A stretch of 64,000 nucleotides of DNA from Hygrocybe punicea (lineage: Eukaryota > Basidiomycota > Agaricomycetes > Agaricales > Hygrophoraceae), in NCBI GenBank assembly GCA_963556145.1, contig OY744467.1, positions 5,456,001-5,520,000 on the forward strand, written 5' to 3'. A program made the position numbers and the translations under genes. Under the pieces are notes generated by a model. The model saw only the letters and a list, made by a program, of their open reading frames with translations, was not told the origin of the DNA and ran no database searches. This document shows positions 19,203-29,769 of this stretch, one piece after another (position 1 is the stretch's first letter; each line of letters starts with the position of its first letter).

Positions 19203-20738
19203 ATGGACACCCCCACCGAAGGTGTATTGCAACATTTCACGGATCCTGCCGGCCGTTATTACCAGCGTATGGGATCCTCTGCCCCATGGGTTAGAGTACC
19301 GCTTCCTCAGGTAGGCCTCATGTTTTGTCACCAGGAATATGAGCATACTCACCAAATGTCTTGATTCCAGCTCCCTTCTCACAATGACGGCTTCCATTTT
19401 CCGCCGCAAGACGATCCTTACCAATATGTATGTTTTATTGCCTGTTTGCTATAGGTTTTGAAGCTGATCTGACGACCATTTGTCCTGCAGCAGCCTCTCC
19501 CACATCTTCCTGCCCCGCCTGCTCCCGAAAATCATCTGCCGCAGCCGATCGCAGCCGATCGTGCTGATCCACTCAAGGATGTCAACCAGAATGCTCCCCC
19601 CTCAGTCCGGCGCAAGAAACCCCAGCCGGTCGCGAAGGTAGCAGGCTCTCGTCGTGCCCCTCCCACTCCAAAAATAAAAGGTAAACAACCAGCCAATCCA
19701 AGAGGCCTCAAGCGCCAAGCCGCCATCGAGGACATCTCCAAAGTTCCAGCAAAGAAAATGCGCACAGGTGGTCGCAGCAGCGGCGCTTCCAACTACAGCG
19801 ACGATGACATATACGCCATGCTCGACATCGTCGCGAATAATATGCCGATGGGTGCGATTGGATGGGATGAAGTTAGTGCCGATTTCAATGTGTGGGCTGC
19901 CGAAAATGAGCGGTGCGAACGTACGCCAGACTCATTGAAGCGCAAGTTCGAATCGGTAAGACCCATTTCAGACTCTTTTTTAGCTGTGTTGCTCATGCAT
20001 TTGCAGCTTGTTCGGAAGCGCAAACCGACTGGCGAAGGTGAATGCCCAGACTATGTTGATCAAGCCCACGCCATCAACGACAAGATTGATGAGAAGTCGT
20101 TCACGCGGTCTCTCATGGATGAGGACCCCGACACCATTGAGATCAGCGACGATGATGATGGTGACGGCGACGGCGACGACGATGACGACACTTCCGTCGC
20201 TGGTAAGATCTTACCTGCAAAAAAGGTAAAAGTCAAGGTCGAGCCAGGATCCGCTGCACCAATTGCTGTGCGACGATCGACACAGCTGCGCACCTCGAAG
20301 AATGTTGGCAACGAGTTCATGAAGACTATTTCCAGTGCTTTGGACCCAGGTTTGCAGGCAGCGATGACCAACGACCACATGACTCGCTCCATCCAAAATA
20401 CCCAGATCTTGACCCTGACGAATCAAATACGCGATGCACAGTCGACGATCGAATCGTTACGCAATCGCGTATCCGAGGTGGAGCGGGAAAGAAACTCTGC
20501 CGAGCGAAAGGCTGATAAGGCTGAGATGCTGGTTTTATTGCAGGGAGGATCACAGGCCATCCAACGCCCCCGTCCTCGTCGTCGTCAAGAAATCAATTAT
20601 GCTGATGGGGGGAAGGCAACCATGTGGGTGGGTAGCGATGAATCTGATCATTTGAATGATTCTCCGGGCACCATGCGTTTCACCCACAACCCCAGTCCCG
20701 AACCCCTCATCCCTGCCATTCCCAGTACTTCTACGTAG
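19203..20738 (+). CDS. Myb/SANT-like DNA-binding protein of Harbinger element
   Basis: Exons 19203-19310, 19371-19427, 19491-19955 and 20007-20738 (1,362 nt, 453 residues). A Pro-rich N terminus and a basic Lys/Arg stretch (RRKKPQPVAK, KKMRTGGRS), likely a nuclear signal, lead into a Myb/SANT-like helical domain at about residues 145-200. That domain has spaced tryptophans (IGWDEVSADFNVWAAE) and the closing SLKRKFE helix. An Asp-rich acidic run follows, then a coiled coil with heptads near TLTNQIRDAQSTIESLRNRV. This layout matches the Myb-like accessory protein that carries Harbinger transposase into the nucleus and to the element ends. That role is inferred here from family knowledge and position. 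Confidence 0.72.
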
Positions 20739-20884
20739 TCGACACAATTTCCTGCCATGAAAACCATTACCGTATCTTTTTTCTGTTGTTCTCGCTACTT
20801 TACTTAGTTTTTCTTCTTGTGTTCTCGTACCGCAATAAAGCCTAATGTTGTCTCGAAACATGCTGAAATTTCATATCAAAAAGA

Positions 20885-22225
20885 CTAAATAGCTACAGTT
20901 TCAAATCGAACAACGTGAGCATGAGGAGTTGAAAAAAACTTAGTTTCAAAACCATCCCACATTGCCTCCTCCCGACTCAGCGTCCACAAGGGCATATATA
21001 CACTACGGATCTCATTGAGACCGACGAGCCGAGTGCGAAGATTGTGGAGCCGCACGCAATTCTCCAGTAGATCTCCCCGAGCAGTGTGGTCCCGGATTGG
21101 CAAGGGGAGTCGCAGTCGACCAAATGCTCCTTGGAGGGCTCGGTTTCCCCACTCTGCCGTCTGTCGATATGAGAGGAGTTGCCGGTTAAATGCGAGAAGT
21201 TGTGCGACTTCACTCTCATCGGTGGGTAGTCGAGTTCCCGATGTGATCGGGGCTTTGATCCGTCCTTCGATGGACTGCATGCCGCGAGGAAAGGCTGCAT
21301 CGGCAACTATGTAATAACCTTCCGGAGTTGCACTGAGTAACTTTTCGTAGATAGGTAATGCGACCCGGGAGTCGTGCCAACTCCCAGGTGCATTGACCTT
21401 GCAGGCAATAATCTCACCTGTAAAATCAATCAGTGTGAATTTTCGCAGATAAAGAAGCAAAATACCAGTCGGAGCAAATGCGAAGACGTTGCTGATGAAG
21501 TGCTCATGGAGCCAGCCATTGTAGGTCGCGTTTTCGACCTCCTCATCGCCAGATGTCTCAACATGCAGGTTGAGACCATCCATAGTCGCGAAGGCTCCAG
21601 TAAGGAGAGGATGTCGCTCGACAATCATATCATTGTAGGTCTCGAACTCCTCATCTTTTGGCCAGACAATTTGGGCCTTTGGCATAGTGCGGAGAGTCGA
21701 GAGGAGAAGGGATAGTGAGAACTGAAGGTACCGCTGCACTGTTGCCGGAACCAATGCAAATATAAGGCTGAGGGCTTTGGGGGGCACAGTGGAAGTGAGA
21801 TAGTGGAGTGCCAGGCCTAAGGCCCCAGCGGCATCAAGGGAACGGCAGTGAGATCGAGGGATGGCAGTGGATGTGATGTCAGAACGAGGGATGACAACCA
21901 TGTCCCAGCCTGCCGAAAACCCGCTTGAGAGAATGAGCTTGAATGTTTGCACATTAAATCCGAGTGTCGTGATGAAAGCTTTGTCATCCTGGAGGGCATA
22001 GAGGGCCTGCCACGGAGTGTGGGCGCGAGGATTAGGAAGGAGTGAGGGTCGAGTCAGATAATGGGCAGCAGACTGGTATCTTTCTCGTCTGATACGGCGA
22101 GATTCCAGGATACCATGACCAACGAAGGCGGCGAAAACAAGGGCTCGACAGTAACGTAGCTCTAAATCCTCCTCTAACTCGTCGTCTTCTTCAGCCATGA
22201 GCAGAATACTGGCGTCATCGAGCAT
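20885..22225 (-). CDS. PIF/Harbinger transposase (DDE_Tnp_4, HARBI1-like)
   Basis: A single-exon frame of 446 residues from the first ATG at 22225. The RNase H-fold DDE core shows the first Asp in FATMDGLN, the conserved APGSWHDSR block, the second Asp in YYIVADAAFPRG and the Glu in AEWGNRALQGAFGRLR. These are the PIF/Harbinger signatures. An acidic N-terminal stretch (EEDDELEEDLELRY) and a helical region precede the core. The gene converges with the Myb-like gene, with only 146 bases between the two stops. No break is visible, so the enzyme could be functional. Confidence 0.88.
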   Translation of the reverse strand: MLDDASILLMAEEDDELEEDLELRYCRALVFAAFVGHGILESRRIRRERYQSAAHYLTRPSLLPNPRAHTPWQALYALQDDKAFITTLGFNVQTFKLILSSGFSAGWDMVVIPRSDITSTAIPRSHCRSLDAAGALGLALHYLTSTVPPKALSLIFALVPATVQRYLQFSLSLLLSTLRTMPKAQIVWPKDEEFETYNDMIVERHPLLTGAFATMDGLNLHVETSGDEEVENATYNGWLHEHFISNVFAFAPTGILLLYLRKFTLIDFTGEIIACKVNAPGSWHDSRVALPIYEKLLSATPEGYYIVADAAFPRGMQSIEGRIKAPITSGTRLPTDESEVAQLLAFNRQLLSYRQTAEWGNRALQGAFGRLRLPLPIRDHTARGDLLENCVRLHNLRTRLVGLNEIRSVYMPLWTLSREEAMWDGFETKFFSTPHAHVVRFETVAI

Positions 22226-22561
22226 GCTGTTCCCGCGTGGGAAACCCACTTTCTATTTAGGATTTGGTAAATGTTTTTCGTCAGCGGTTTAGGATAAAAC
22301 ACAGAATCAGACATAAAATAATTTTCAAACTCCTACAGGGTCAAATCTAGGATACTATCTATGATTTGTGCAGCGGATTACGACCCAATAACTTCGATGG
22401 GAGAAACGTATGCTTGGCGGAACGCGGCTTTGTCGTCCAAAACCCGAAACGGAGCCACCTCAAGTTACGCTCGTGGAGTTCGACAAGCGTTTCAAGGGAA
22501 GGGCTTGGCGTTTTCATTAATCCACGCGTGATCAGGACATAGTATAAAAAGAGAACAAGCC

Positions 22562-23616
22562 CTACTTGCACGGTATCAACACCAGCCTTCCGTACGGCGT
22601 CATCATGTTGTCCTTCTTAGCACCATTTTTAACCCACAGTCCAACCTCATATATCCCAGGACAAGTCTTCGCCCGCTCCTGCTCGTCTTCATCGCGAGGG
22701 ATGCTCAAGATAAGTCGAGTATCCTTCTCGCCTGCAGCAAAGCCAGCCCCTCCTGCCGTGTTGAGGACCCAAGTGTACTCGGCAGCAGAAGACATATGCG
22801 GGGGCTCGCCAATAACGGTCGTCAACTGGGCTGCAACAGCAGCAATCTCTCCGGGATCCTCCAGTAATCGAACATGCGCGATCCCGAGCGCCCGGCATGG
22901 GTGGTGCGTGTTCGACGGCGGGCACTCCGGGACCTGTCCAGACAATCAGCACTTCCTAGCACTCTAACAGACAGTACTCGTCTACCCTCCATTTGCGCGG
23001 CGTGACATCTCCGCAGAAGAACGGGAGCACCCCCAAATCGTGCCGTGCATCAGGCACAGAGAGGATGAACTGAATAGCACGCCCGTCAGGCCGCACGCGT
23101 CCCATGCGCGTTTCTGGCTGATATACCACACCGCTGTCGTCATGCTGCGCCCGTGTGTTAATCAGTTCAGCAATCGACACTTCAATGGAACTCGTCCCGA
23201 GGAAAGCGTACAACGACCAGCCTGGAGGCAGCGACGCCCAGGGGTGGTTCTCGCGCTTATCGCGTTCGGGAGACGAGGGCGGGTAAGTTGAAACCGAGTG
23301 TGTGAAGCAAATGAGTTCGAAGTAGATGCCATCCTGGAAAACCTGGGCGGGGACAGGTGGATGCCAACATAAGGAGCACAGGCTTGGTGCTCACAACGAG
23401 GGCGTTAGTGGTCATGCCGTTGGAATGCTCACCGCCTGGGATGACACTACGAGGCAGTTGGACAATTATCAATAAATGATGACCATATAATAGAAGTAAA
23501 TGACTGGCTAACTGAAAACCTAGATCTCGGAATTCCTGGCAGGTCTTGTCGAGTGTTCCCGGTGGCGTGAGATGCACGATGTGGTCTAGGATGTTGGTGG
23601 ATGGATGCTCGGACAT
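22562..23616 (-). CDS. Glyoxalase-like domain protein
   Basis: Exons 23616-23513, 23446-23395, 23333-22986 and 22933-22562 (876 nt, 291 residues). The start reads MSEHPSTNILDHIVHL, the first strand of a vicinal-oxygen-chelate fold with a candidate metal-binding His. It is followed by the PGGEHSNG loop and, across an intron, DGIYFELICF with a candidate Glu ligand. The sequence resembles the Glyoxalase_3 family, in which two beta-alpha-beta-beta-beta modules form one metal site. The substrate is not known. It probably acts in the cytosol, as no signal peptide or membrane span is seen. The frame is intact. Confidence 0.78.
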
Positions 23617-24598
23617 GACAGTGAGAGACGGTTGCACAAGCCGTCCATCACTGGCATCGATGAAATAATATAATTCTGGACAATATTAATTTCTACGACC
23701 GTCGCCCTCTCCTCCGTCATCTTTGAGATCGATCCGCCATTCCAAAATACCTCGAATGCACGTCTTGCCAAGACTCCCTCAACGCCGCCAGCAGGGGGAT
23801 GGATTGTAAGAAATATAATGGCTCTCGGACAGGCCTGAGGCATGCCATAAAACTAACGTCACGGTAGAACTGGCCAGATCGACTACTCTATACCTTTCCC
23901 CAAGTCGCGACGTCGCAAGGCTTGCCATGGTAGCTCTTGTGCGCATCTTCTCGAGGTTCTTTTCTTGCTGGGGGGGATGGTTCAGGAGCATTTCGTGGCA
24001 TTACGGTACGGTATGTATGACGTGACAGATCATTTCTCTACGGACGAACTTGGACGAGCAGCGCGATGGTGGACTGAGGGTCGAGAGTCTTGGCAAGGAG
24101 GACAGGGTGATGAAGCTGTACGAGAGTACGGCATCGATAACTGTATGTTTCGTTATTACTATGATTTGTGTAACACAGCTCACTCGGACCGAGCACCAGG
24201 GTCCTATCACCGGTCTCACTGGATGCCAATTTGGATTTGTCTCCTGACTTGCACGGTACCTTAGGTCAGTGTGGATGGGGCTACCCATAGTAGCCTCATC
24301 ATCGCACACGGGTACTGTTACCCTCATAATGCGGGAACAACTTTAACTTTTACCGAATGCTGTTAGCCAATTTCGGCGATGGATGACCGTGACTGTCAAC
24401 AGTTATAGTTCAACGCAGTTATGGTTCAAGCATGCACAGTTATAGTTCAAGCGTCCACAGCTTATCTGTGGCTCGAGTTCACCTGCTCAAGTATAGTGCT
24501 CCCCTTTCACTCCCTCGCGAAGCACTGGTATGTACCGCCTCTGCACCTTCCTTATTTACTTGAGATTTTCACCGCTTCTAGCTCCCTACGTTTGCACT
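23617..24598. other. Intergenic region, no supported gene
   Basis: Short frames occur on both strands but none has recognisable motifs or consistent splice sites. The right end should contain the promoter of the BRI3-like gene. Confidence 0.45.
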
Positions 24599-25147
24599 AT
24601 GTCCCAATTATCAGAGAAGGCGAGCCCTCCGGTATACCAAACGCAGCTGGGATACCCCGTAGGGAATCAAGCAGCCCTTGGACCACAACAAGGATTCCAA
24701 TCACAACAAGGATACCCCCTACCGCAACAGGTTTCCCCCCAACAACAGGGTTACCCCGTAATAATACAACAGGTCTTTCCGAATAGTGCGTTTCTGGTCG
24801 TGCTAGTAATGGGATCCTGTCATTTTTGACAATGATATTTTTCAGATGTCGATATTGGTCAGCAATTTCGAAACGAGTGTAAGTTCGTTCAGACTGAAGA
24901 ACATTTCAATGTGTTATAATCAATTTCGAACTATGCTCAGTGCTGGCGAAATGTGCTCAAGGTGACCACGACACGACAACCAAGTATGGTGTTTTCGGCA
25001 TCATCACTGCAGTTTTGCTGTTCCCTATCGGCTTGATCTGTCTTTTGTGAGCTCCCTCTTTGAGAGACTTATAGCGAGATCCCGCTGATTATCCGCTGCA
25101 GTATCGACACTGAGAAAAGATGTGTCCGATGCGGAAGTCTTGTTTGA
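24599..25147 (+). CDS. BRI3-like small membrane protein
   Basis: Exons 24599-24785, 24846-24878, 24941-25046 and 25102-25147 (372 nt, 123 residues). The N-terminal half is Gln/Pro/Tyr-rich, with repeats of the type QQGYP, as in many small endolysosomal adaptors. The C-terminal half has one hydrophobic span (VFGIITAVLLFPIGLICLF), and the C terminus ends in a cysteine pair, EKRCVRCGSLV. Animal BRI3 ends the same way, with a FPFGF-type span followed by a CPNCG pair, so this is probably the fungal counterpart. Its job is not established in fungi. Confidence 0.7.
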
Positions 25148-25307
25148 TTGCACGCGTATGCGAATCATGTTCCATATCTTGAATGTATAAAGACGCTCCG
25201 GCTTATATCACAAGACAATCCCGAGTTCGCATCTGGTGTATTCAACGTCCTACGACCATTACCCTGGCTTGCTTTTGATATTCACATATTGGGAATCGGC
25301 AGATTTT

Positions 25308-25790
25308 TCAGCAAAGCGACCTCTTGTACCACACCTTGGCAAGGGAAATCCCGTTCTCGTGAAAGTTTGGAATATACTGCACAAAGTTATGTTGATCAAT
25401 ACCACGGGGTCCTGCATCCAAGCTCTGCAGCCAATTGTGAATTGTGGGGAATAGCGTTGGGTTTTTGGATGCTGGAGCTGGGGAACTAGGGGACATCCTT
25501 TGGTTCCCGAAAACTGGCTCCCTGGTAGCGAAATGGGATGGCCCAGGGAACTGGGCCTGATTGGCATAGAACGGGAGTAGGGCTGCTGCTGCATTTGCGA
25601 CAAGCATGTTGGATGCGAGAAATTGATTCGGATCGGCTGCAAATAGAGTGGCAACTTGCTGGGTGGAGGAGATGGCTCCCAGTGGTGTAGAGGTGGGCTC
25701 AGTGGATGAACTGGCTGGAGCTGTTGATTTCTGCTCACGACGGGCTGGTGGTAGTGGATCGTCAAGCCTCAGACCCAGTGAAAACTCCAC
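25308..25790 (-). CDS. Hypothetical Pro/Ala-rich protein with SAM-like C terminus (partial model)
   Basis: A 160-codon frame without a true ATG at its 5' end, so an upstream exon is likely. The first 100 residues are Pro/Ala/Ser-rich. The end (IHNWLQSLDAGPRG, then FVQYIPNFHENGI) resembles the start of SAM-domain helices seen in basidiomycete proteins. The domain looks cut short, so the gene may be truncated or may continue in an exon I could not place. Confidence 0.4.
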   Translation of the reverse strand: MEFSLGLRLDDPLPPARREQKSTAPASSSTEPTSTPLGAISSTQQVATLFAADPNQFLASNMLVANAAAALLPFYANQAQFPGPSHFATREPVFGNQRMSPSSPAPASKNPTLFPTIHNWLQSLDAGPRGIDQHNFVQYIPNFHENGISLAKVWYKRSLC

Positions 25791-26280
25791 CTATCTAGAT
25801 ACTTTTAGGTAGATTCACATCCATGAAAAAATATGTTAGGAATTTAAATAGAATTCTGCGCCCTGAATAGATGTTTCGCCATTAAAATACTTTAAAAAAC
25901 ATTGCCATTTCTAGTAAAAAACATTGCTATCGATTACGTGCAAAAAGAGCTGTGCATCCCCGCCGCCCCATTCCACTGCCCGTTCCCATTCCGTTCCGCT
26001 CCCCACCGCTCTTTCCTCGTTCTGCATCCCCTCTCCCAGTCAACCAACATGAGAATCTGCTGCTGCCTTCGCCGCTGCTGCCGCCGCCACCTTTGCCGCT
26101 TTGATGTCTTGCTTCATCTTGATGCTTCGCTGAATATACCTGCCAAACATCACACAGAGTTATATCAGTGAGCAACGGATCAGCTTTCTGTCATACGCAC
26201 CTGTTTTTTGTCTTCATCAAGGATGTTCCAGGCAATATTGAACTTGGCCAACGTCTGGGCATCTGGGGTCGAAGCTCCGA

Positions 26281-26540
26281 TCATAGGCAAGACCGTTTCC
26301 AAGTCCTTTGAAGATCCCGACGAACTGCCAACCTCGCTGGAAAATAAGCCAGAGTTGGTGTGTTCCGGAGGCGAATATACAACCACATCGAAGCACGGAC
26401 AACGTACTCTGAATCCTTCGCAATCGTGATTCGGGCAAAGCCTTCACCCATCCAGACACGCAGCATGAGGGCATTGATCGCCGCGAGCAGTTCTGCACGA
26501 TTGGATGTGGGAAGACCGTGATGAAGACGTATAACGTGAG
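26281..26540 (-). pseudogene. RNase H-like fragment
   Basis: The minus-strand frame contains TSNRAELLAAINALMLRVW followed by ARITIAKDSEYVV. This matches the second and third conserved blocks of type 1 RNase H (the Glu in NRAEL and the Asp in DSEYVV). Neither the first catalytic block nor the C-terminal His block is present. What follows (LYIRLRNTPTLAYF) is not RNase H. It is a remnant of a gene or of an element's RNase H domain. Confidence 0.5.
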
Positions 26541-26543
26541 ATC

Positions 26544-27439
26544 TTGCCAGAGGAACAGGAGGATGAGGAAAAATTGACCGCCAAGGTGCCTGCTCCCGTT
26601 GTGAAAGAGGAAACTAAAGTTGCTCCGAAAGGAAATGTCGAGTCTGGGCATGGTGTTGCTGGTTTGGTGGTGGCGGCGGCGGCAGTGGTCACCGTGGGCG
26701 TTGTTGTTGCTGCTGCTGCTGCCGTGGAAGGCGGTGAAGAAGCTAAACGTGAACTTGTGGTGCAGCCAGCTGTTACGCCTACACCTGCGCCCGAAGCTCC
26801 TGCTCAACTCGAAGTGGCAGACAGAGCGTTGCCCGACCTGTCTGAAGCGAAAGCCAAGGAAGAAGAATCTCGGGCTGGGCTGGGCGCTGACCAGGTTCAC
26901 GAGACTACAACTGTCGAAATAGTACCAGAATATGCTGCGATTCAGGACCCTGTCCCATCCGACGTCATCCCCATCTCTACTCCGGAAATCCAAGTTGTCA
27001 CTCTTGAACTTGTGACTGAAACAATGGCGGATGTTTCGACGGTGCCCGTTGTTGGGAATGTGGTGGTGCCAGAGCCTGAGGCTGGTCCATCTGCAAGGGT
27101 ATCGCCAGGCAGCGCTGTCGAGGTACCACAAACGGAGACAGATATCGGTGTCCAGGAGAAGAGCCGGCGACCACCGAAATCCAGGTGAAATCAGGAGAAA
27201 CAGAGTCGACGCCAAATGGGCACGAGATCGAGCACACTGGTGATGATGTTGTGGTGATTGGCAACGGCAGCCCAGATAAGCCTGAATTGGAGGCGAGGTC
27301 AGGAGAGGAATCAACGACAATCGACATACAGGCAAAATCAGATCCGTCTGATTTAGAAGCAAGGTTAGGAGAAGAGTCAGCAACGACCGAACCAATGCCA
27401 GCCCTGGAAGAAGTCGTTGTAATCTCCGTAGGTTTTTGA
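26544..27439 (+). CDS. Hypothetical acidic Val/Ala/Glu-rich protein, frame change inside
   Basis: The frame opens with EEQEDEEKLTAK, followed by a 26-residue Val/Ala run that could span a membrane and then a long Pro/Glu/Val-rich segment. It stops at 27188, while a frame of the same composition continues from about 27150 to 27439 (EIQVKSGETEST, then GDDVVVIGNG). The two read as one protein with a one-step frame change near 27150, either a short unrecognised intron or a frameshift. A possible acceptor (tcttgccag) sits just before the first codons. I do not recognise the product. Confidence 0.35.
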
Positions 27440-28088
27440 AAGATGGACGGATGAATATGAAAGTCTAGATTGTTTGTCGGTGGGTAAAGAGGGAGAATAC
27501 GGTGAGGGGGACTGACCTCCATTGGATTCTTGTCTCGTTTGTCCTTTTTGGTTGTCTGCAGTCATTGTGTCAGACTACTGTGACTGCGGCACCCACATGT
27601 ACATACGCGCCGAGACACGTAATCCGCTCCAACACCGTCGTACTGGCACATCCTGACCAGATGAGGAAGTCGATGAGGGTGTCACGCTTGGCTGCAGGGA
27701 CATCCTTGAGGAGAGCGGCTGTGATGGTCTCGTGGGAGGGGAAAGGCGCGCCAACAGGGATGGGGGACACATGGAAGTCAGGAACAAGGGGGAAACGAAT
27801 GAACAAAAAATTCCAAGTACAAAGATGATGTCATCGACCGACTCATGTTTTGGTTCCGGTTTGCAAAAGATTTTGTCGCTACCAGAACAGGAGCTGGCTA
27901 TATGCCTTTGTGAGATTTTTAATCGTCATCTTTTCACTCGGAACGATTTTACTGGTTGTATATAGATATAAAAGGATTTATATTGTGTAAAAGTATCTAA
28001 CTGGATTATGCAAGACGGGCTTTTCACTGGGCCTCAGACCGCTTGGAGGTTGATTAAAATCGGCTTGCTTGAGATTCTGTGCTGCGCT
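27440..28088. other. Unassigned DNA before the TIR element
   Basis: Frames exist on both strands (for example 27570-27806 minus, containing SHETITAALLKDVPAAKRDT), but no family was recognised and no splice model could be supported. Confidence 0.4.
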
Positions 28089-28384
28089 GCATCAGTAAAA
28101 CAAGGGTCATCTTAGTTCGTCTTACTAAGTTCTTAATTTGTCTTAGTGGTGAGTTAAGACAGATTAAGACGAATTAAGACGAGATTTTGGTAAGACGAAA
28201 TAAGACGAAATAAGAAGGTCCTTCCACTTACTTTTTCTTACTTGGTCTTATTTCTTCTTATACATTCTTAATGTCTTCTTATATGTTCTTAGTTTTCTCT
28301 TATATTCTTAGTTTTCTCGGATTTTAGAATAAAAACAAATGAATTAATTTAATACTACAGATAATGCTATACATAGGGTTGGGC

Positions 28385-29175
28385 GAAGAGACGGCGGGGC
28401 AACACGCTAGGACCCCCCAGCATCTCGTCTTCAACGGAAACAAGCTGGGGGTGGTTAAAAACAGGGCGTGGTGGTTGAAAAAGGTGGGGTGGCAGTGGTT
28501 GGGCAGATGGCAGGAGCGCGAGGTCCTGACACCGCCTGAAGTCTCGTTTTCAACGGAAACGAGGCGCTGGGGGTGTACACTAGCCGGGGGTGGCCGCAAA
28601 CGGCGCGGGAGGGGGTGTCCTGTTGGTAGAAAAAAGAGGGTGAGCTGGTTGGGCAGAAGATGGGAACGCGAGGTCCTGAGACCCCCCAACATCTTGTTTT
28701 CAACGGAAACGAGGTGCGGGGGGTGTACACTAGCCGGGGATGGCCATAAACGGCGCGGGAGAAGGTGTCCTGTTGGTAGAAAAAAGGGGGTGAGCTGGTT
28801 GGGCAGAAGACAGGAACGCGAGGTCCTGAGACCCCCCGACGTCTCGTTTTCAACGGAAACGAGGCGCCGGAGGTGTACACTAACCATGGATGGCCGCAAA
28901 TGGCACGGGAGAAGGTATCCTGTTGGTAGAAAAAAGTGAGGTGGGGTGGTTGGGCAGAAGACGGTAACGCGAGGTCCTGAGACCCCCGACAGCTTGTTTC
29001 CAATGGAAACGGAGACACGGGAGTGTACTTGAGTTGGGGGTGGTCGAAAACCGCAGGGGAAGGCCTGTATTGGGTGTTGAAAAACTGGGGGGTGGGTCGG
29101 GGGAAAAGATGTCGGCGTGAGGCGCTGGGACCCTCCAGCCTCTTGTTTTCAATGGGAACGAGGCACGGGGGGGTT
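28385..29175. repeat. Minisatellite, unit about 151 bases, about 5-6 copies
   Basis: The block gcgaggtcctgagacccccc followed by tcaacggaaacgagg recurs at about 28516, 28667, 28818 and 28969, with a degraded copy before and one after. Middle copies are nearly identical and edge copies are divergent, which is the usual pattern of unequal exchange. The long frames through the array on both strands are by-products of the repeat. Confidence 0.8.
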
Positions 29176-29769
29176 ATATGAGCTGTGCGTGGTTGAAATT
29201 CATGGGGAGGCTGTGTATTGGATGTTGAAAATGGTGTGGGTGTGGGTGGGCACGGCCGTAGGCGTAGGCAGTAGAGCTACTCAGTCAAAAAAAAGAAAAA
29301 TCATGATTTAAGAAAACTTACCCTGCTGTTGCTGCCACTGCCATCGCCATCGCCGCTTCCTCATCCTCGTTTGTCATGAAACCTTACTAACCGGTTATCG
29401 AGTTTGGGATACAACAGCCGGGGAAGATCGCAGCCATCGCGACCGTCGTGGACGGCCATCCCGTCATCGTTCCGAGGAATCGCCCCAGGTCTTCGTCCTG
29501 CATGGTGTTGATGTGGGTGTTGGAGTGGGTTGGGTACAGCGAAGGCTATAGGTAGAACTAGTCAGTAAAACAAGATGTGAAATAAAAACTTACTGATGGG
29601 GTGCTACCCCGCTGCACTGGCATGTATTGGTGGGCACCTGGTTGTATTGTTCGCGTCAGGTTCGACAATGTGAGAGATGGCGGTAAGTTGAATGTGTCAC
29701 GCGCAGTTTGTTGAAACACACGTGACTGCTTTACTCACACGGTGCTTAATATGGAAATATGGACTTAGC

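Larger units (their letters stand above)
18879..22363. mobile_element. PIF/Harbinger DNA transposon (transposase plus Myb-like partner)
   Basis: Two convergent genes are bounded by an 18-base imperfect inverted repeat, 18879-18896 against 22346-22363 (cat..a.agtatcctaga, 16 of 18 matching). PIF/Harbinger elements are known to encode a DDE transposase and a separate Myb/SANT DNA-binding protein. The gene pair fits that plan. I found no clear 3-base target duplication, so the exact ends are tentative. Both genes are intact, so the unit may be young or domesticated. Confidence 0.65.

Noticed and set aside
26217..27395. 392-codon minus-strand frame
   Set aside because: It is the complement of the Val/Ala/Glu-rich plus-strand frame, lacks any domain, and overlaps the RNase H fragment in a different frame.
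28324..29152. 190-codon frames on both strands over the minisatellite
   Set aside because: The repeat has no stops in these frames; there is no start context, intron or family support.
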